Both the position numbers and the translations under genes were made by a program. A stretch of 10,750 nucleotides of DNA from Tannerella sp. (GTDB taxonomy: Bacteria > Bacteroidota > Bacteroidia > Bacteroidales > Tannerellaceae): contig JAITPH010000118.1 in NCBI GenBank assembly GCA_031289515.1, forward strand, positions 1 through 10,750, given 5' to 3'. The notes beneath the pieces are model-generated. The model did not search any database and had not been told where the DNA came from. It saw only the letters and a list, made by a program, of their open reading frames with translations. Shown one piece after another: positions 1-7,380 of this stretch. The stretch's first letter is position 1. Each line of letters opens with the position of its first letter.

Positions 1-29
1 CCTGCATATAATTTGTTCTTAAAATCGCA

Positions 30-61
30 CAAAGTTACTAAATATCAATAATATATGCAAA
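30..61 (-). promoter_or_regulatory. Bacteroidota-type promoter firing leftward
   Basis: Read on the minus strand, positions 61-58 give TTTG (the -33 element) and 37-30 give TAACTTTG (the -7 element, consensus TAnnTTTG), separated by exactly 20 nt. This is the textbook primary-sigma promoter of Bacteroidota. Transcription would start near positions 20-26 and leave the left edge of the window, so a minus-strand gene should begin beyond position 1. No coding start for that gene is visible in the window. Confidence 0.6.
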
Positions 62-96
62 TATTCAATCACTTTTTTTTGAGCTTGTCTGTTTAG

Positions 97-612
97 TTGC
101 GCAACAGACATTTTCAATCCGGTTACAAAGCGCCTGACGGCAAGTTGTTTTTCGGCTGTCTCAACGGCTTTATTTCCTTCGACCCGGTTACTTTTACCGA
201 AAACGATTATATTCCGCCGGTTGTGATTACAGGTTTCCGTCTGTTTAACAGCTCCCGGTCAAAAAAGTCGGTCAATACGCTTAAAGAAGTACATCTCAAG
301 CATAACCAGTCATCGTTCAGCATCGATTTTGCCGCGCTCAGCTACACCGCGCCCGACAAAAACGAGTACGCCTGCATCCTCGAAGGCTTAGAGACCGAAT
401 GAACACAACTAACAGGCGAACACAGCGTTACGTTCTCGAATATTCCTCCGGGCAAATATGTTTTCCGGCTGAAAGGCTCGAACAGCGACGGCAAGTGGAA
501 TACGGCGTCGACCGACCTGACTGTCCGTATCCACCCGCCTTTCCACAAGACGACTTTGGCGTATATCGTCTAGTTACGGGCGAAGCTGGAAGAGGCAAAG
601 ATAAAAGTAACA
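97..612 (+). pseudogene. Hybrid two-component sensor (SusR/HTCS-like) remnant: propeller end plus Y_Y_Y domain
   Basis: In intact form this family is an inner-membrane hybrid sensor kinase whose periplasmic propellers bind a ligand and whose cytoplasmic part switches on a neighbouring SusC/D operon. The frame shows the usual end of the last propeller blade (FFGCLNGFISFDP), then the Y_Y_Y domain: FSIDFAALSYTAPDKNEYAC, LEGLETE, then PPGKYVFRLKGSNSDGKW and RIHPPFHKT. A TGA at 400-402 falls where the family has Trp (LEGL..W), so a TGG to TGA change is likely. The same frame stays homologous across it, up to a TAG at 571-573. After that stop only a short juxtamembrane-like piece (LRAKLEEAKIK) follows. 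No membrane helix, His-kinase H-box, receiver or AraC domain is found. The front is cut at about position 97, directly behind a TAG at 94-96, and no Met start fits; the open stretch begins at a TTG. It is a double-truncated fossil, probably not expressed as a working sensor. Confidence 0.85.
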
Positions 613-1125
613 GTGATCAATCCATCGCTGTACAAAAAGCCCGACGTCAAGACGGACGGTAAAGACAGCGTCTGGATACATCAGTATCATTCGGTAGATT
701 TATTTCGCAAGAGTGTTACGGGCATGGACACGAGCAAGTGGAGAAATGCGGAAGCGTTTACCCCGTGGCTCTGTCCGGCACCCCGTCCGAACATATCCAA
801 CAGCAAGCTCAAGGACACGATCACCGGAAGACGACCGGTCCGGCCACGCAGGCCGCCCGTTCTCTTCATAACGACAAGGGACGGCTTGGACGGTTATATC
901 GCAAGACTTAAATCCGCAAAGGCCCGGGACAGCCAACAAATGCGTTGCCCGACATTTGGCAGTCCTGCTGTACACATTAATCAAAAGAAGCTCGAATATG
1001 ATGAATCGTTTTGTGAGGAAGAAAGAAAAAAAACAGAAGATAAAAGAAGAAGCCCGACTTCACTGTTTGGCAAGAAAGAGTGGATATGCGCCCGTCAAAA
1101 TAGCCTAATAACCAAGAATCTGTAA
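613..1125 (+). CDS. Doubtful open reading frame, unknown
   Basis: This 170-codon frame starts at GTG and is in register with the sensor fossil upstream. I do not recognise it. It is rich in Arg, Lys, Ser and Pro, has two Lys/Glu-rich stretches near the end (EEERKKTEDKRR), no signal peptide and no membrane segment. Chance alone rarely leaves 183 codons open after the TAG at 571, so it may be a real small gene or the scrambled rest of a larger one. Frame 2 towards the end (about 950-1110) also reads plausibly (VARHLAVLLYTLIKR, then LHCLARKSGYAPVKIA), which would fit a frameshifted ancestor. The minus-strand frames here, 60 and 94 codons long, show nothing recognisable. Treat this interval as uninterpreted DNA between a pseudogene and a repeat cluster. 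Confidence 0.2.
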   Translation: MINPSLYKKPDVKTDGKDSVWIHQYHSVDLFRKSVTGMDTSKWRNAEAFTPWLCPAPRPNISNSKLKDTITGRRPVRPRRPPVLFITTRDGLDGYIARLKSAKARDSQQMRCPTFGSPAVHINQKKLEYDESFCEEERKKTEDKRRSPTSLFGKKEWICARQNSLITKNL

Positions 1126-1136
1126 GTTTTCATCAT

Positions 1137-1195
1137 TATAAGGAACGAAGCAATCCAGATGCCTTGTATATTTCCGGATTGCTTCGTTCCTTATA
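1137..1195. repeat. Perfect 20-bp inverted repeat, 19-nt loop
   Basis: Arms at 1137-1156 and 1176-1195 are exact reverse complements (core AAGGAACGAAGCAATCC). The core resembles the GGAACGAAGCAATC palindromic repeats that I recall scattered between genes in many bacterial genomes, Bacteroidota included. As RNA it would form a long hairpin and could end transcripts from either side. Confidence 0.8.
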
Positions 1196-1208
1196 TGACT
1201 CCTATCCC

Positions 1209-1292
1209 GTCATGTCGACCGAAGCGACAAAGGAGTGTGGCGGAGACATCTGTTAGTCGACAAACAGATGTCTCCGCTACGGTCGACATGAC
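1209..1292. repeat. Composite imperfect palindrome (interspersed repeat type)
   Basis: The outer arms GTCATGTCGACCG (1209-1221) and CGGTCGACATGAC (1280-1292) pair perfectly. The inner arms 1240-1254 and 1263-1277 (core CGGAGACATCTGTT) also pair perfectly around an 8-nt loop. The left arm carries 18 unpaired nt (1222-1239), while the right arm has only 2 (1278-1279). It looks like a second mobile palindromic repeat family, next to the first. Confidence 0.75.
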
Positions 1293-1314
1293 ACCATTCC
1301 GCCATTCTTCCTTT

Positions 1315-1350
1315 TTACTAAACAGGTTTAGTAACTTTTTCGCAATGACG
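1315..1350. repeat. Short palindrome with adjoining repeat fragment
   Basis: TTACTAAAC (1315-1323) and GTTTAGTAA (1326-1334) are exact inverted copies with a 2-nt centre. CGCAATGACG (1341-1350) is the reverse of CGTCATTGCG, which often flanks the GGAACGAAGCAATC repeat. It may be a broken edge of the same repeat cluster. A protein-binding operator is possible but less likely, as it lies about 90 bp upstream of the promoter. Confidence 0.4.
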
Positions 1351-1426
1351 GCAACCTATCTTTCACTGTCAGAGCGTTTACGGGTTCAATCATTTCAAGG
1401 TCAAACAAAATATACCACAAACAGGG

Positions 1427-1459
1427 TATTGCAGCGATTTCCAAATCTCCCTACCTTTG
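1427..1459 (+). promoter_or_regulatory. Bacteroidota-type promoter for the substrate-binding protein gene
   Basis: The -33 element TATTG is at 1427-1431, followed by a 20-nt spacer and the -7 element TACCTTTG at 1452-1459, a full match to TAnnTTTG. Transcription would start at about 1464-1470, leaving a leader of about 15-20 nt before ATG 1483. This rules out the in-frame ATG at 1159, which lies upstream of the promoter inside a repeat. Confidence 0.7.
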
Positions 1460-1482
1460 CAGAAAATTTAAAACATATAGTT

Positions 1483-2448
1483 ATGAATCTGAAGGTAAAA
1501 AAATCAAGTTTGGTCTTACTGATTGCTATCAGTAGTTCCGTGTATGCGCAGATACCGGGCGCATACGTCGATCCTGCACCGCAACCGCAGGAAGTTGTTT
1601 CCATTAAAGGCGTCAGGTTTGTGGACGCACTGTTGAATAAATGGATCGCCGAGTATGCGAGGGAACATCCGGACGTATTGCTGTCCGTTGCCGGCAAGGA
1701 CGCCCGCGAACATTCAATCGAGATTGTACAGTCGGGAAATCGGCAAGACGACTCTTTACAGACGCAGACGACCGTCATCCTGTTCGGAAAATACGCTATT
1801 TTGCCGATTGCAGGAAAAGACAACACGCTGCCGGATGAACTGATGAAGAAAAAACTGAATGAAAAACGGCTTAAAGAACTGTTTTTTGAAAAAGACTTCC
1901 TTGCCGGAGACGGCGAGCCGGACAAAAAGAAACAGTATGACGTTACGGTTTATTCGGGTAATGACCCATATTCCGTGTCACATTCGTTTGCAGGACATTT
2001 CGGGTATGAAACAGGCAGTCTGAAAGGCAAAAAGATTGCAGGCGACGACATTTATCTGAACCTTGCCGTAAAAAAGGATGTCAAGGGTATCAGTTTCAAC
2101 CGTCTGAATTATGTCTTCAATATCGAATCGCGACAGTTGAGCGACGGTATCTCCCTGCTTCCATTGGATGTAAAGAAAGAATATGCCGAAGTCCTGAACG
2201 CACAAAATCTGGATGAAACGATTACGCTTCTTGAGAATAAGGATATAGACCTGATACCGGTAGAAGAACTTGCTTTCATATTGCCGGAAAAAGTAAATTC
2301 CGCAACGCTTCGGTTTCTGGAATGGGCGCTTTCGGAAGGGCAGGATTATATTCATCCGTTCGGTTTTCTCCGGCTGGACGCAAAAACGCTCGCCCGACAG
2401 CAAAAGCAAATATCAGCGCTGGAAACAAAGTTTCTGGCAGATAAATAA
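1483..2448 (+). CDS. Secreted PstS-like (type 2 periplasmic-binding-protein fold) substrate-binding protein
   Basis: This is a 321-aa protein with a clear Sec signal peptide: Lys at 4, 6 and 7, a hydrophobic core at 8-20, and a cut after SVYA (residue 22). The mature protein begins with a family-like opening, IKGVRFVDALLNKWIAEYAR at 41-60, followed by a predicted ligand-binding core. A region near 153-172 (VTVYSGNDPYSVSHSFAGHF) resembles the anion-loop area of phosphate-binding proteins, and 197-226 (KKDVKGISFNRLNYVFN onward) resembles their second lobe. No ABC permease or ATPase gene is nearby and there is no lipobox Cys, so uptake through a classical ABC importer is not supported here. In Bacteroidota such orphan PstS-like proteins are often found next to TonB-dependent systems. 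The frame is open back to 1159, but the promoter at 1427-1459 and the signal peptide fix the start at 1483. The ligand is unknown and the family call rests on overall pattern only. Confidence 0.7.
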   Translation: MNLKVKKSSLVLLIAISSSVYAQIPGAYVDPAPQPQEVVSIKGVRFVDALLNKWIAEYAREHPDVLLSVAGKDAREHSIEIVQSGNRQDDSLQTQTTVILFGKYAILPIAGKDNTLPDELMKKKLNEKRLKELFFEKDFLAGDGEPDKKKQYDVTVYSGNDPYSVSHSFAGHFGYETGSLKGKKIAGDDIYLNLAVKKDVKGISFNRLNYVFNIESRQLSDGISLLPLDVKKEYAEVLNAQNLDETITLLENKDIDLIPVEELAFILPEKVNSATLRFLEWALSEGQDYIHPFGFLRLDAKTLARQQKQISALETKFLADK

Positions 2449-2468
2449 ATCACATAATTAATAACAAA

Positions 2469-2512
2469 AAGCGCCCTCCGCACCGCTCTGCAAATTGGAT
2501 TGGAGGACGCTT
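2469..2512 (+). terminator. Imperfect hairpin between the binding-protein gene and susC
   Basis: AAGCGCCCTCC (2469-2479) pairs with GGAGGACGCTT (2502-2512) with one C/A mismatch and a 22-nt loop. The flanks are A-rich before and T-rich after (TTGATTT). It sits 20 bp after the stop at 2448 and 21 bp before the susC start. It could end the upstream transcript, or weaken read-through into susC, which has no clear promoter of its own in this gap. Confidence 0.5.
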
Positions 2513-2533
2513 GATTTAAAACAAGTAAAAATC

Positions 2534-5500
2534 ATGGCAAAGGTAGTACATTTTTTATTAACAGCAATTCTTTTTCCGTTTTTTTGTTTTGCACAGGCAG
2601 ACGAAGTGAAAGTAAACGGAAGGGTTCTTGATGAACAGACACAGGAACCGGTCATTGGAGCCAACATATCACTCGCAGGCTCGAAAACAGGCGCCGTCAG
2701 CGATGTGGACGGCAATTTCTCTCTCATCGTCAAATCGCTTCCGGCAACAGTTATTATCGGCTGCATAGGCTACAGAACGCAGGAAATCGACATTTACGAA
2801 TTTAAAGAGCCGATCATTGTCCGGCTCGGCGAAAACACTAACTTTTTGGACGAAGTCGTCGTCGTGGGATACGGCAAACAGAAACGCAAGGAATTGACCG
2901 GCGCTGTTACGTCCATATCTAAAGAGACGCTTGCGTTGCCGGTCGTTTCGATCGACAATCTGCTCGGCGGCGCGGCTGCCGGAGTAAATATCACGCAAGG
3001 CGGACAGCCCGGCTCGACATTCTCGGCGCGTATCCGTGGCGGCAACTCCATCAATGCAGGCAACGAGCCGCTCTTCGTGGTCGACGGCGTGATTCTCTAC
3101 GGCAGCGGCTCGACGAACGCGGGAGTAAGTCAGGTTTCGGCAAGCCTGAATCCTCTGGCTGCAATCAATCCCAACGACATCGAAAACATTCAGATTCTGA
3201 AAGACGTGTCGGCAACGGCCATTTACGGCTCGCGCGGCTCCAACGGCGTGATTATCATCACCACCAAAACCGGCCAGAAAGGGAAAGACAAGATTGAATA
3301 TCAGTACACGGTCGGCTGGCAGCAGGCTACAAAGACGCTCGATTTGCTGAATGCAAGCGAATGGGCGGCTCTGAACAGGGAAATCGGCGGACCGTTAAAG
3401 AGTTTGTCGGATGCCGAAATTGCAGCGTTCGGCGAGGGTTACGACTGGCAAAATGCAGTGCTTCGCACAGCGAGCAACCAGAATCACCAGATTTCGTTCA
3501 GCGGCGGCGACGAGAAGACCCGCGACCTCATTTCGGGAAACTATACCGACCAGAACGGCATCCTTCTCAACACCGACTTCAAACGCTACACAGGCAGGCT
3601 GAATCTGGAACGCGACGTCTTGAAAAACCTCACCGTTTCGCTCAATCTGAATGCAAGTAAACTGAATCAAAACGGTTTGAACGGATATCCGACTTATGCT
3701 TACAGAGCCAATCCTTTTGAGGACGCTATCCGCACTTCGCCGGCTACTCCGATTTACAACGCGGACGGCAGTTTCAACTATGCCAACCAGTATGAAATCG
3801 GCGACTTGCGCGATGGGGACAGGACGACGAATGCCGTTTCCAATTTGATTAATACGACGGCGCAAAACCATGCAAATACCTTGCTTGTCAATTTTGCCGT
3901 CCGCTATGCCATCATTCCGTCGCTTGTGTTGAAAGTGGCGGCAGGAACGAACATCAGCAATGCTACGGCGAATTATTACGCTCCGTCGTATACCGCAGGC
4001 GGCTTCACGCCAAACGGCTATGCAAGCGCGGGCAACCGCCGCACCGACGTCTGGCAGTATGAATACACGCTCAACTATACTACACGGTTAAGCAATGAAC
4101 ATTACGTCGACGCACTGGCGGGTTTTACCACCCAGACCACGCTGGCGGAAGAGGCAATAGCCTCGTCGGCAAACTTCGCCAACGACCAGATACTCTGGCA
4201 CAGTTTGCAAAGCGGCAACTCCCGCGAAGCTGCATCTTCGAGCGGCTCGGAGGCAATACTCAATTCCTTTATCGGCAGAATAAACTATACATTCAGGGAA
4301 AAGTACAACCTGACCGCTACCCTTCGCGCCGACGGCTCTTCGCGCTTCGCTCCCGACCATCGCTGGGGTTACTTTCCCTCCGTCGGCGTTTCGTGGAACA
4401 TCAGCGACGAATCGTTACTGAAAGGAAAGCGGAATCTCAACGAACTCAAACTGCGCGCAAGTCTGGGAACGGTCGGCAATCAGGAAATAGGCAACTATCA
4501 GTATGAAGCCACTTACGGAGCGACCAGCCCCTATTCTTTCAACAAGCAGTTGTCCGTAGGCTATATCCGCACCAGACCCGAAAACCCCGATTTGAAATGG
4601 GAACAAACTGCCGCCTACAATGTCGGCGTCGATGCGAGCCTATTCAATTACAGGCTCAATATTACGGCCGACGCTTACTACAAAAAGACGTCGGATCTGT
4701 TGCTCAGCACTCCGACTTCTATCGGCACAGGTTTCGGCTCGGTGCTGCGCAATATCGGAAACATCAGCAACAAGGGCGTTGAACTGGAAATAAACGGCTC
4801 GATTATCGACCGCCGCAAACTGAAATGGACTGTTTCGGCAAATATCGCCAAAAACATCAACAAGGTGCTTAAACTTGCCGAAGGACAGGAAAACATCGGC
4901 AGTTCAATCTTTGTCGGACATCCGCTCGGAGTACAATACCTGATTGTTTACGACGGTATCGTTCAAAAGGGCGATGATGTTTCCAAAATTGCAGGACCTT
5001 CGTGGAAAACCACTGTCGAAGCGGGAGACGAGAAATTCGTCAATCAAAACGGCGACAATGTGGTGGACGAAACCAACGACCGCGTTATCCTCGGTACGAG
5101 CAATCCGGATATTACTTACGGTTTCTCGACAACACTTTCGTACAGGGATTTTAGCCTCTTTGCCACCTTTCAGGGGGTAAGCGGGAGAAAGATTTACAAC
5201 TCCCTGCGCCAAACGCTTTCAACGCCGAGTTTCTCCTATAACGGTCTTGCCGCCTTGAACGACCGGTGGACGGAATCGAATCCGTCGACCGACGTTCCTA
5301 AAGCGCGAACTTCCGCCGCTACATACTCCACAAGCCATTATCTGGAAGACGGCGCTTACCTGCGTCTGAAAAACGTAACGCTGAATTATAATCTGCCTGT
5401 CAAAATTGCGGCTGCGCCTTCGGCAAAATTCCGCGTTTTTATCGCAGGTCAGAATCTGCTCACATTCACCAAATTTACCGGCTTTGACCCCGAAACGGGC

Positions 5501-5560
5501 GGCGGAACTTCTTATCCGCTTGCAAAAAGCGTATCGGTTGGGGTAAATCTTTCTTACTAA
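2534..5560 (+). CDS. susC: SusC/RagA-family TonB-dependent outer-membrane transporter
   Basis: The protein imports oligomers across the outer membrane using TonB energy, with the SusD lipoprotein as its lid. Counted from ATG 2534 it has 1008 aa, normal for the family. A signal peptide (residues 1-20, cut at CFA/QAD) is followed by a carboxypeptidase-regulatory-like domain at about 25-100 (VNGRVLDEQTQEPVIGANIS, SDVDGNFSL). Next come the SusC signature LDEVVVVGYG (105-114) and the plug at about 115-247, with LFVVDGV and LKDVSATAIYGSRGSNG. The 22-strand barrel follows and ends VSVGVNLSY, with a C-terminal aromatic residue as used for outer-membrane assembly. The frame extends back to ATG 2495, but that start lies inside the hairpin and would put 13 polar residues before the signal peptide. 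Substrate class cannot be read from the sequence; the missing glycosidases and the downstream peptidase favour peptides (RagA-like), which is an inference. Confidence 0.95.
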   Translation: MAKVVHFLLTAILFPFFCFAQADEVKVNGRVLDEQTQEPVIGANISLAGSKTGAVSDVDGNFSLIVKSLPATVIIGCIGYRTQEIDIYEFKEPIIVRLGENTNFLDEVVVVGYGKQKRKELTGAVTSISKETLALPVVSIDNLLGGAAAGVNITQGGQPGSTFSARIRGGNSINAGNEPLFVVDGVILYGSGSTNAGVSQVSASLNPLAAINPNDIENIQILKDVSATAIYGSRGSNGVIIITTKTGQKGKDKIEYQYTVGWQQATKTLDLLNASEWAALNREIGGPLKSLSDAEIAAFGEGYDWQNAVLRTASNQNHQISFSGGDEKTRDLISGNYTDQNGILLNTDFKRYTGRLNLERDVLKNLTVSLNLNASKLNQNGLNGYPTYAYRANPFEDAIRTSPATPIYNADGSFNYANQYEIGDLRDGDRTTNAVSNLINTTAQNHANTLLVNFAVRYAIIPSLVLKVAAGTNISNATANYYAPSYTAGGFTPNGYASAGNRRTDVWQYEYTLNYTTRLSNEHYVDALAGFTTQTTLAEEAIASSANFANDQILWHSLQSGNSREAASSSGSEAILNSFIGRINYTFREKYNLTATLRADGSSRFAPDHRWGYFPSVGVSWNISDESLLKGKRNLNELKLRASLGTVGNQEIGNYQYEATYGATSPYSFNKQLSVGYIRTRPENPDLKWEQTAAYNVGVDASLFNYRLNITADAYYKKTSDLLLSTPTSIGTGFGSVLRNIGNISNKGVELEINGSIIDRRKLKWTVSANIAKNINKVLKLAEGQENIGSSIFVGHPLGVQYLIVYDGIVQKGDDVSKIAGPSWKTTVEAGDEKFVNQNGDNVVDETNDRVILGTSNPDITYGFSTTLSYRDFSLFATFQGVSGRKIYNSLRQTLSTPSFSYNGLAALNDRWTESNPSTDVPKARTSAATYSTSHYLEDGAYLRLKNVTLNYNLPVKIAAAPSAKFRVFIAGQNLLTFTKFTGFDPETGGGTSYPLAKSVSVGVNLSY

Positions 5561-5585
5561 AGTCAAAAGTTATAAGTCAAAAGTT
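5560..5585 (+). repeat. 12-bp direct repeat between susC and susD
   Basis: AAGTCAAAAGTT occurs at 5560-5571 and again at 5574-5585, a 14-bp period, filling most of the 40-bp gap. The first copy overlaps the last base of the susC stop codon. A/T-rich AAGTCAAAAGTT-type repeats are common between Bacteroidota genes. No hairpin is formed, so co-transcription of susC and susD is expected. Confidence 0.7.
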
Positions 5586-5600
5586 TAAAATTAAAATAAG

Positions 5601-7229
5601 ATGAAAAAATATATTTTATCAATAGTAATATCTGCAACCTTGTTTTCTTGCAGCGATCTGGATGTTGTGCCTATCGGCCAAATATCCGACAGTAATTTCC
5701 CATTGTCCGACGACGACGCCGTTGCGGTCGTAAATGCCGTATATCAGCCTAATGTCGGTATCAGCACGGCTTTGGGATACACTATCGACCTGACTTCCGA
5801 ACTGGAAATCAACGCCGAAAATCCGAACAGCGGCGGCGCTCTGCTGGGCGTTATGGAATGGGAGCCTAACAACAGTTATGTCGCTTCCGTCTGGAACGGT
5901 CTCTTCAACACTATAACCCGCGCCAACGACGTGGTGGACAAGATAAGTCCTTCGGGAATCATTACGCCTGCCCTGAAAACGCGGCTTGTGGGAGAAGCAA
6001 AATTCCTTCGCGCATACTCCTATTTCTATCTCGTGCAACTCTGGGGCGAAACGCCGCTGGTGCTGCATAATATTGATGGCGACAAAGTGCCGCGAACAGC
6101 GATAAACGATGTCTACGCTCAGATTGTTACAGATTTGAAAGATGCCGCCGACGCTTTGCCTGCATATACCGATTATGCAAGTTCGGACAAGGGACGCGCA
6201 TCGAAAGGCGCAGCGCTGGCTTATCTGTCGAAAGTTTATCTTGTCTGGGGGCAGGTTGACGACAACGCCGACGCCGCAACAAGGAAAGAACGCTACAACG
6301 AATCGGTGCGCTATGCCAACCTCGTTACAGGTTATTCGCTCGAAGAAAACTTCCTTGCAAACTGGGACATCAACAACCGCAACGGCAAGGAAGACATTTT
6401 TTCCGTGCAGCACAAAACGGGACAGGCGTCGGCAACAAGCGGCGGCAACCATCTTGTTCACTGTTCCTTCTACGGCGGCTTGTCCAACAGTCTGTTTCCA
6501 CACGTTTATCCTACAACCAATTTCCAAAGAGACCCCAATGACCCCAACATCATTAAGAAAATAATAGTTTCAACGATAGTCAACAAATGGATTGACGATT
6601 TCGACGACCGCGACCAGCGCAAAAGAGGCACCTATCTGAAAGATTACCGTATCAACAAAGATTCGGTGTTTGTCTATGAATTTGCACGCTACCGCAAATA
6701 TATCGACACAACCCATATAACTACGACGGCAACCACAATTGACGTCAATCGCACCGTCATTCGCTATGCCGAAGTATTGCTGTTGAAAGCCGAAGCCATC
6801 AACGAACGCGACGGCGCGCCCAACGCCGAAGCCTACGAGGCGATCAATCAGGTACGTCGGCGCGCTTTCCGCCAACCGCCGAGCGGCGCTTCGGAAATCG
6901 CCGACCTGCCGACAGGACTGAATTACGATCAGTTTAAGGCTCGGATTCAGCAGGAGCGAGTATTTGAACTCACTTACGAACAAAACCGCTGGACGGATCT
7001 GGTACGCTGGCGCATATATTTAAAAACGCTGAATGAAGCCGTAAACAATGGCTATATCAGCGCCGAATTTGGCAAACAAAACGTTAAGCCGCACTATTAC
7101 CGGTTCCCCATTCCCAAGTCGGAACGCGACATCGATCCCGAAAGGATGTGGCAAAACTACGGTTTCGCCGGAAGTACGGTCTCGGAAAATCCGTATCGGA
7201 GTTACGAACCGGGATATACGGATAAATAA
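5601..7229 (+). CDS. susD: SusD/RagB-family nutrient-binding outer-membrane lipoprotein
   Basis: This is the surface lipoprotein that captures substrate and closes over the SusC barrel. It has 542 aa, a usual length. It has a lipoprotein signal with lipobox LFSC and the lipidated Cys at residue 17, followed by SDLD, an acidic patch of the kind that directs Bacteroidota lipoproteins to the cell surface. The SusD-like N-terminal domain runs to about 215, with NDVVDKI at 109-115 and LRAYSYFYLVQLWGETPLV at 136-154. The C-terminal RagB/SusD domain contains RYAEVLLLKAEAINERDG (388-405), ERVFELTYEQNRWTDLVRW (452-470) and the closing FPIPKSERDIDP with WQNYGF (502-522). TPR-like helices form the frame of the fold. 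It starts 40 bp after susC on the same strand, the standard susCD arrangement. An A-rich leader (AAATTAAAATAAG) precedes ATG. No damage is seen. Confidence 0.95.
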   Translation: MKKYILSIVISATLFSCSDLDVVPIGQISDSNFPLSDDDAVAVVNAVYQPNVGISTALGYTIDLTSELEINAENPNSGGALLGVMEWEPNNSYVASVWNGLFNTITRANDVVDKISPSGIITPALKTRLVGEAKFLRAYSYFYLVQLWGETPLVLHNIDGDKVPRTAINDVYAQIVTDLKDAADALPAYTDYASSDKGRASKGAALAYLSKVYLVWGQVDDNADAATRKERYNESVRYANLVTGYSLEENFLANWDINNRNGKEDIFSVQHKTGQASATSGGNHLVHCSFYGGLSNSLFPHVYPTTNFQRDPNDPNIIKKIIVSTIVNKWIDDFDDRDQRKRGTYLKDYRINKDSVFVYEFARYRKYIDTTHITTTATTIDVNRTVIRYAEVLLLKAEAINERDGAPNAEAYEAINQVRRRAFRQPPSGASEIADLPTGLNYDQFKARIQQERVFELTYEQNRWTDLVRWRIYLKTLNEAVNNGYISAEFGKQNVKPHYYRFPIPKSERDIDPERMWQNYGFAGSTVSENPYRSYEPGYTDK

Positions 7230-7246
7230 GTTTAAATGTTTCTCCA

Positions 7247-7275
7247 CTCCCACTCGTTTTTCTAACGAGTGGGAG
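7247..7275 (+). terminator. Hairpin terminator after susD
   Basis: CTCCCACTCGTT (7247-7258) and AACGAGTGGGAG (7264-7275) form a perfect 12-bp stem with a 5-nt loop, 17 nt after the susD stop. Only a short T-run follows (GGTTTAACG), so termination may be partial or bidirectional. It marks the end of the susCD transcription unit. Confidence 0.7.
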
Positions 7276-7380
7276 ATGGTTTAACGAAACCGGATATATA
7301 CTCTTCCCTATTATTGCTGTATCAACGAATTAGGCAAAAAAATATGAACATAAAAATATTAAAATACGTAACTATTTTTA

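Noticed and set aside
399..662. 87-codon plus-strand frame over the sensor remnant
   Set aside because: The Y_Y_Y homology continues in the other frame across the TGA; this one gives an Arg/Gln-rich translation without motif.
950..1110. IS110-type transposase end in frame 2 (VARHLAVLLYTLIKR)
   Set aside because: Only a short stretch resembles it, and no catalytic motif or element ends are found; kept only as an untested possibility.
1137..1350. CRISPR array
   Set aside because: The repeats are inverted pairs of different sequence, not regularly spaced direct repeats, and no cas gene is present.
1401..1925. 174-codon minus-strand frame over the binding-protein gene
   Set aside because: The Ser/Phe-rich translation is typical of antisense Lys/Glu codons; the plus frame has promoter, signal peptide and full length.
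5619..6527. 302-codon open frame on the minus strand inside susD
   Set aside because: It is the antisense shadow of a gene with strong family motifs; the translation is Cys/Arg/Val-rich, has no known motif and no leader or promoter.
7309..7316. TATTATTG as a -7 element before the small lipoprotein gene
   Set aside because: It has one mismatch to TAnnTTTG and no -33 element at the right distance; too weak to call.
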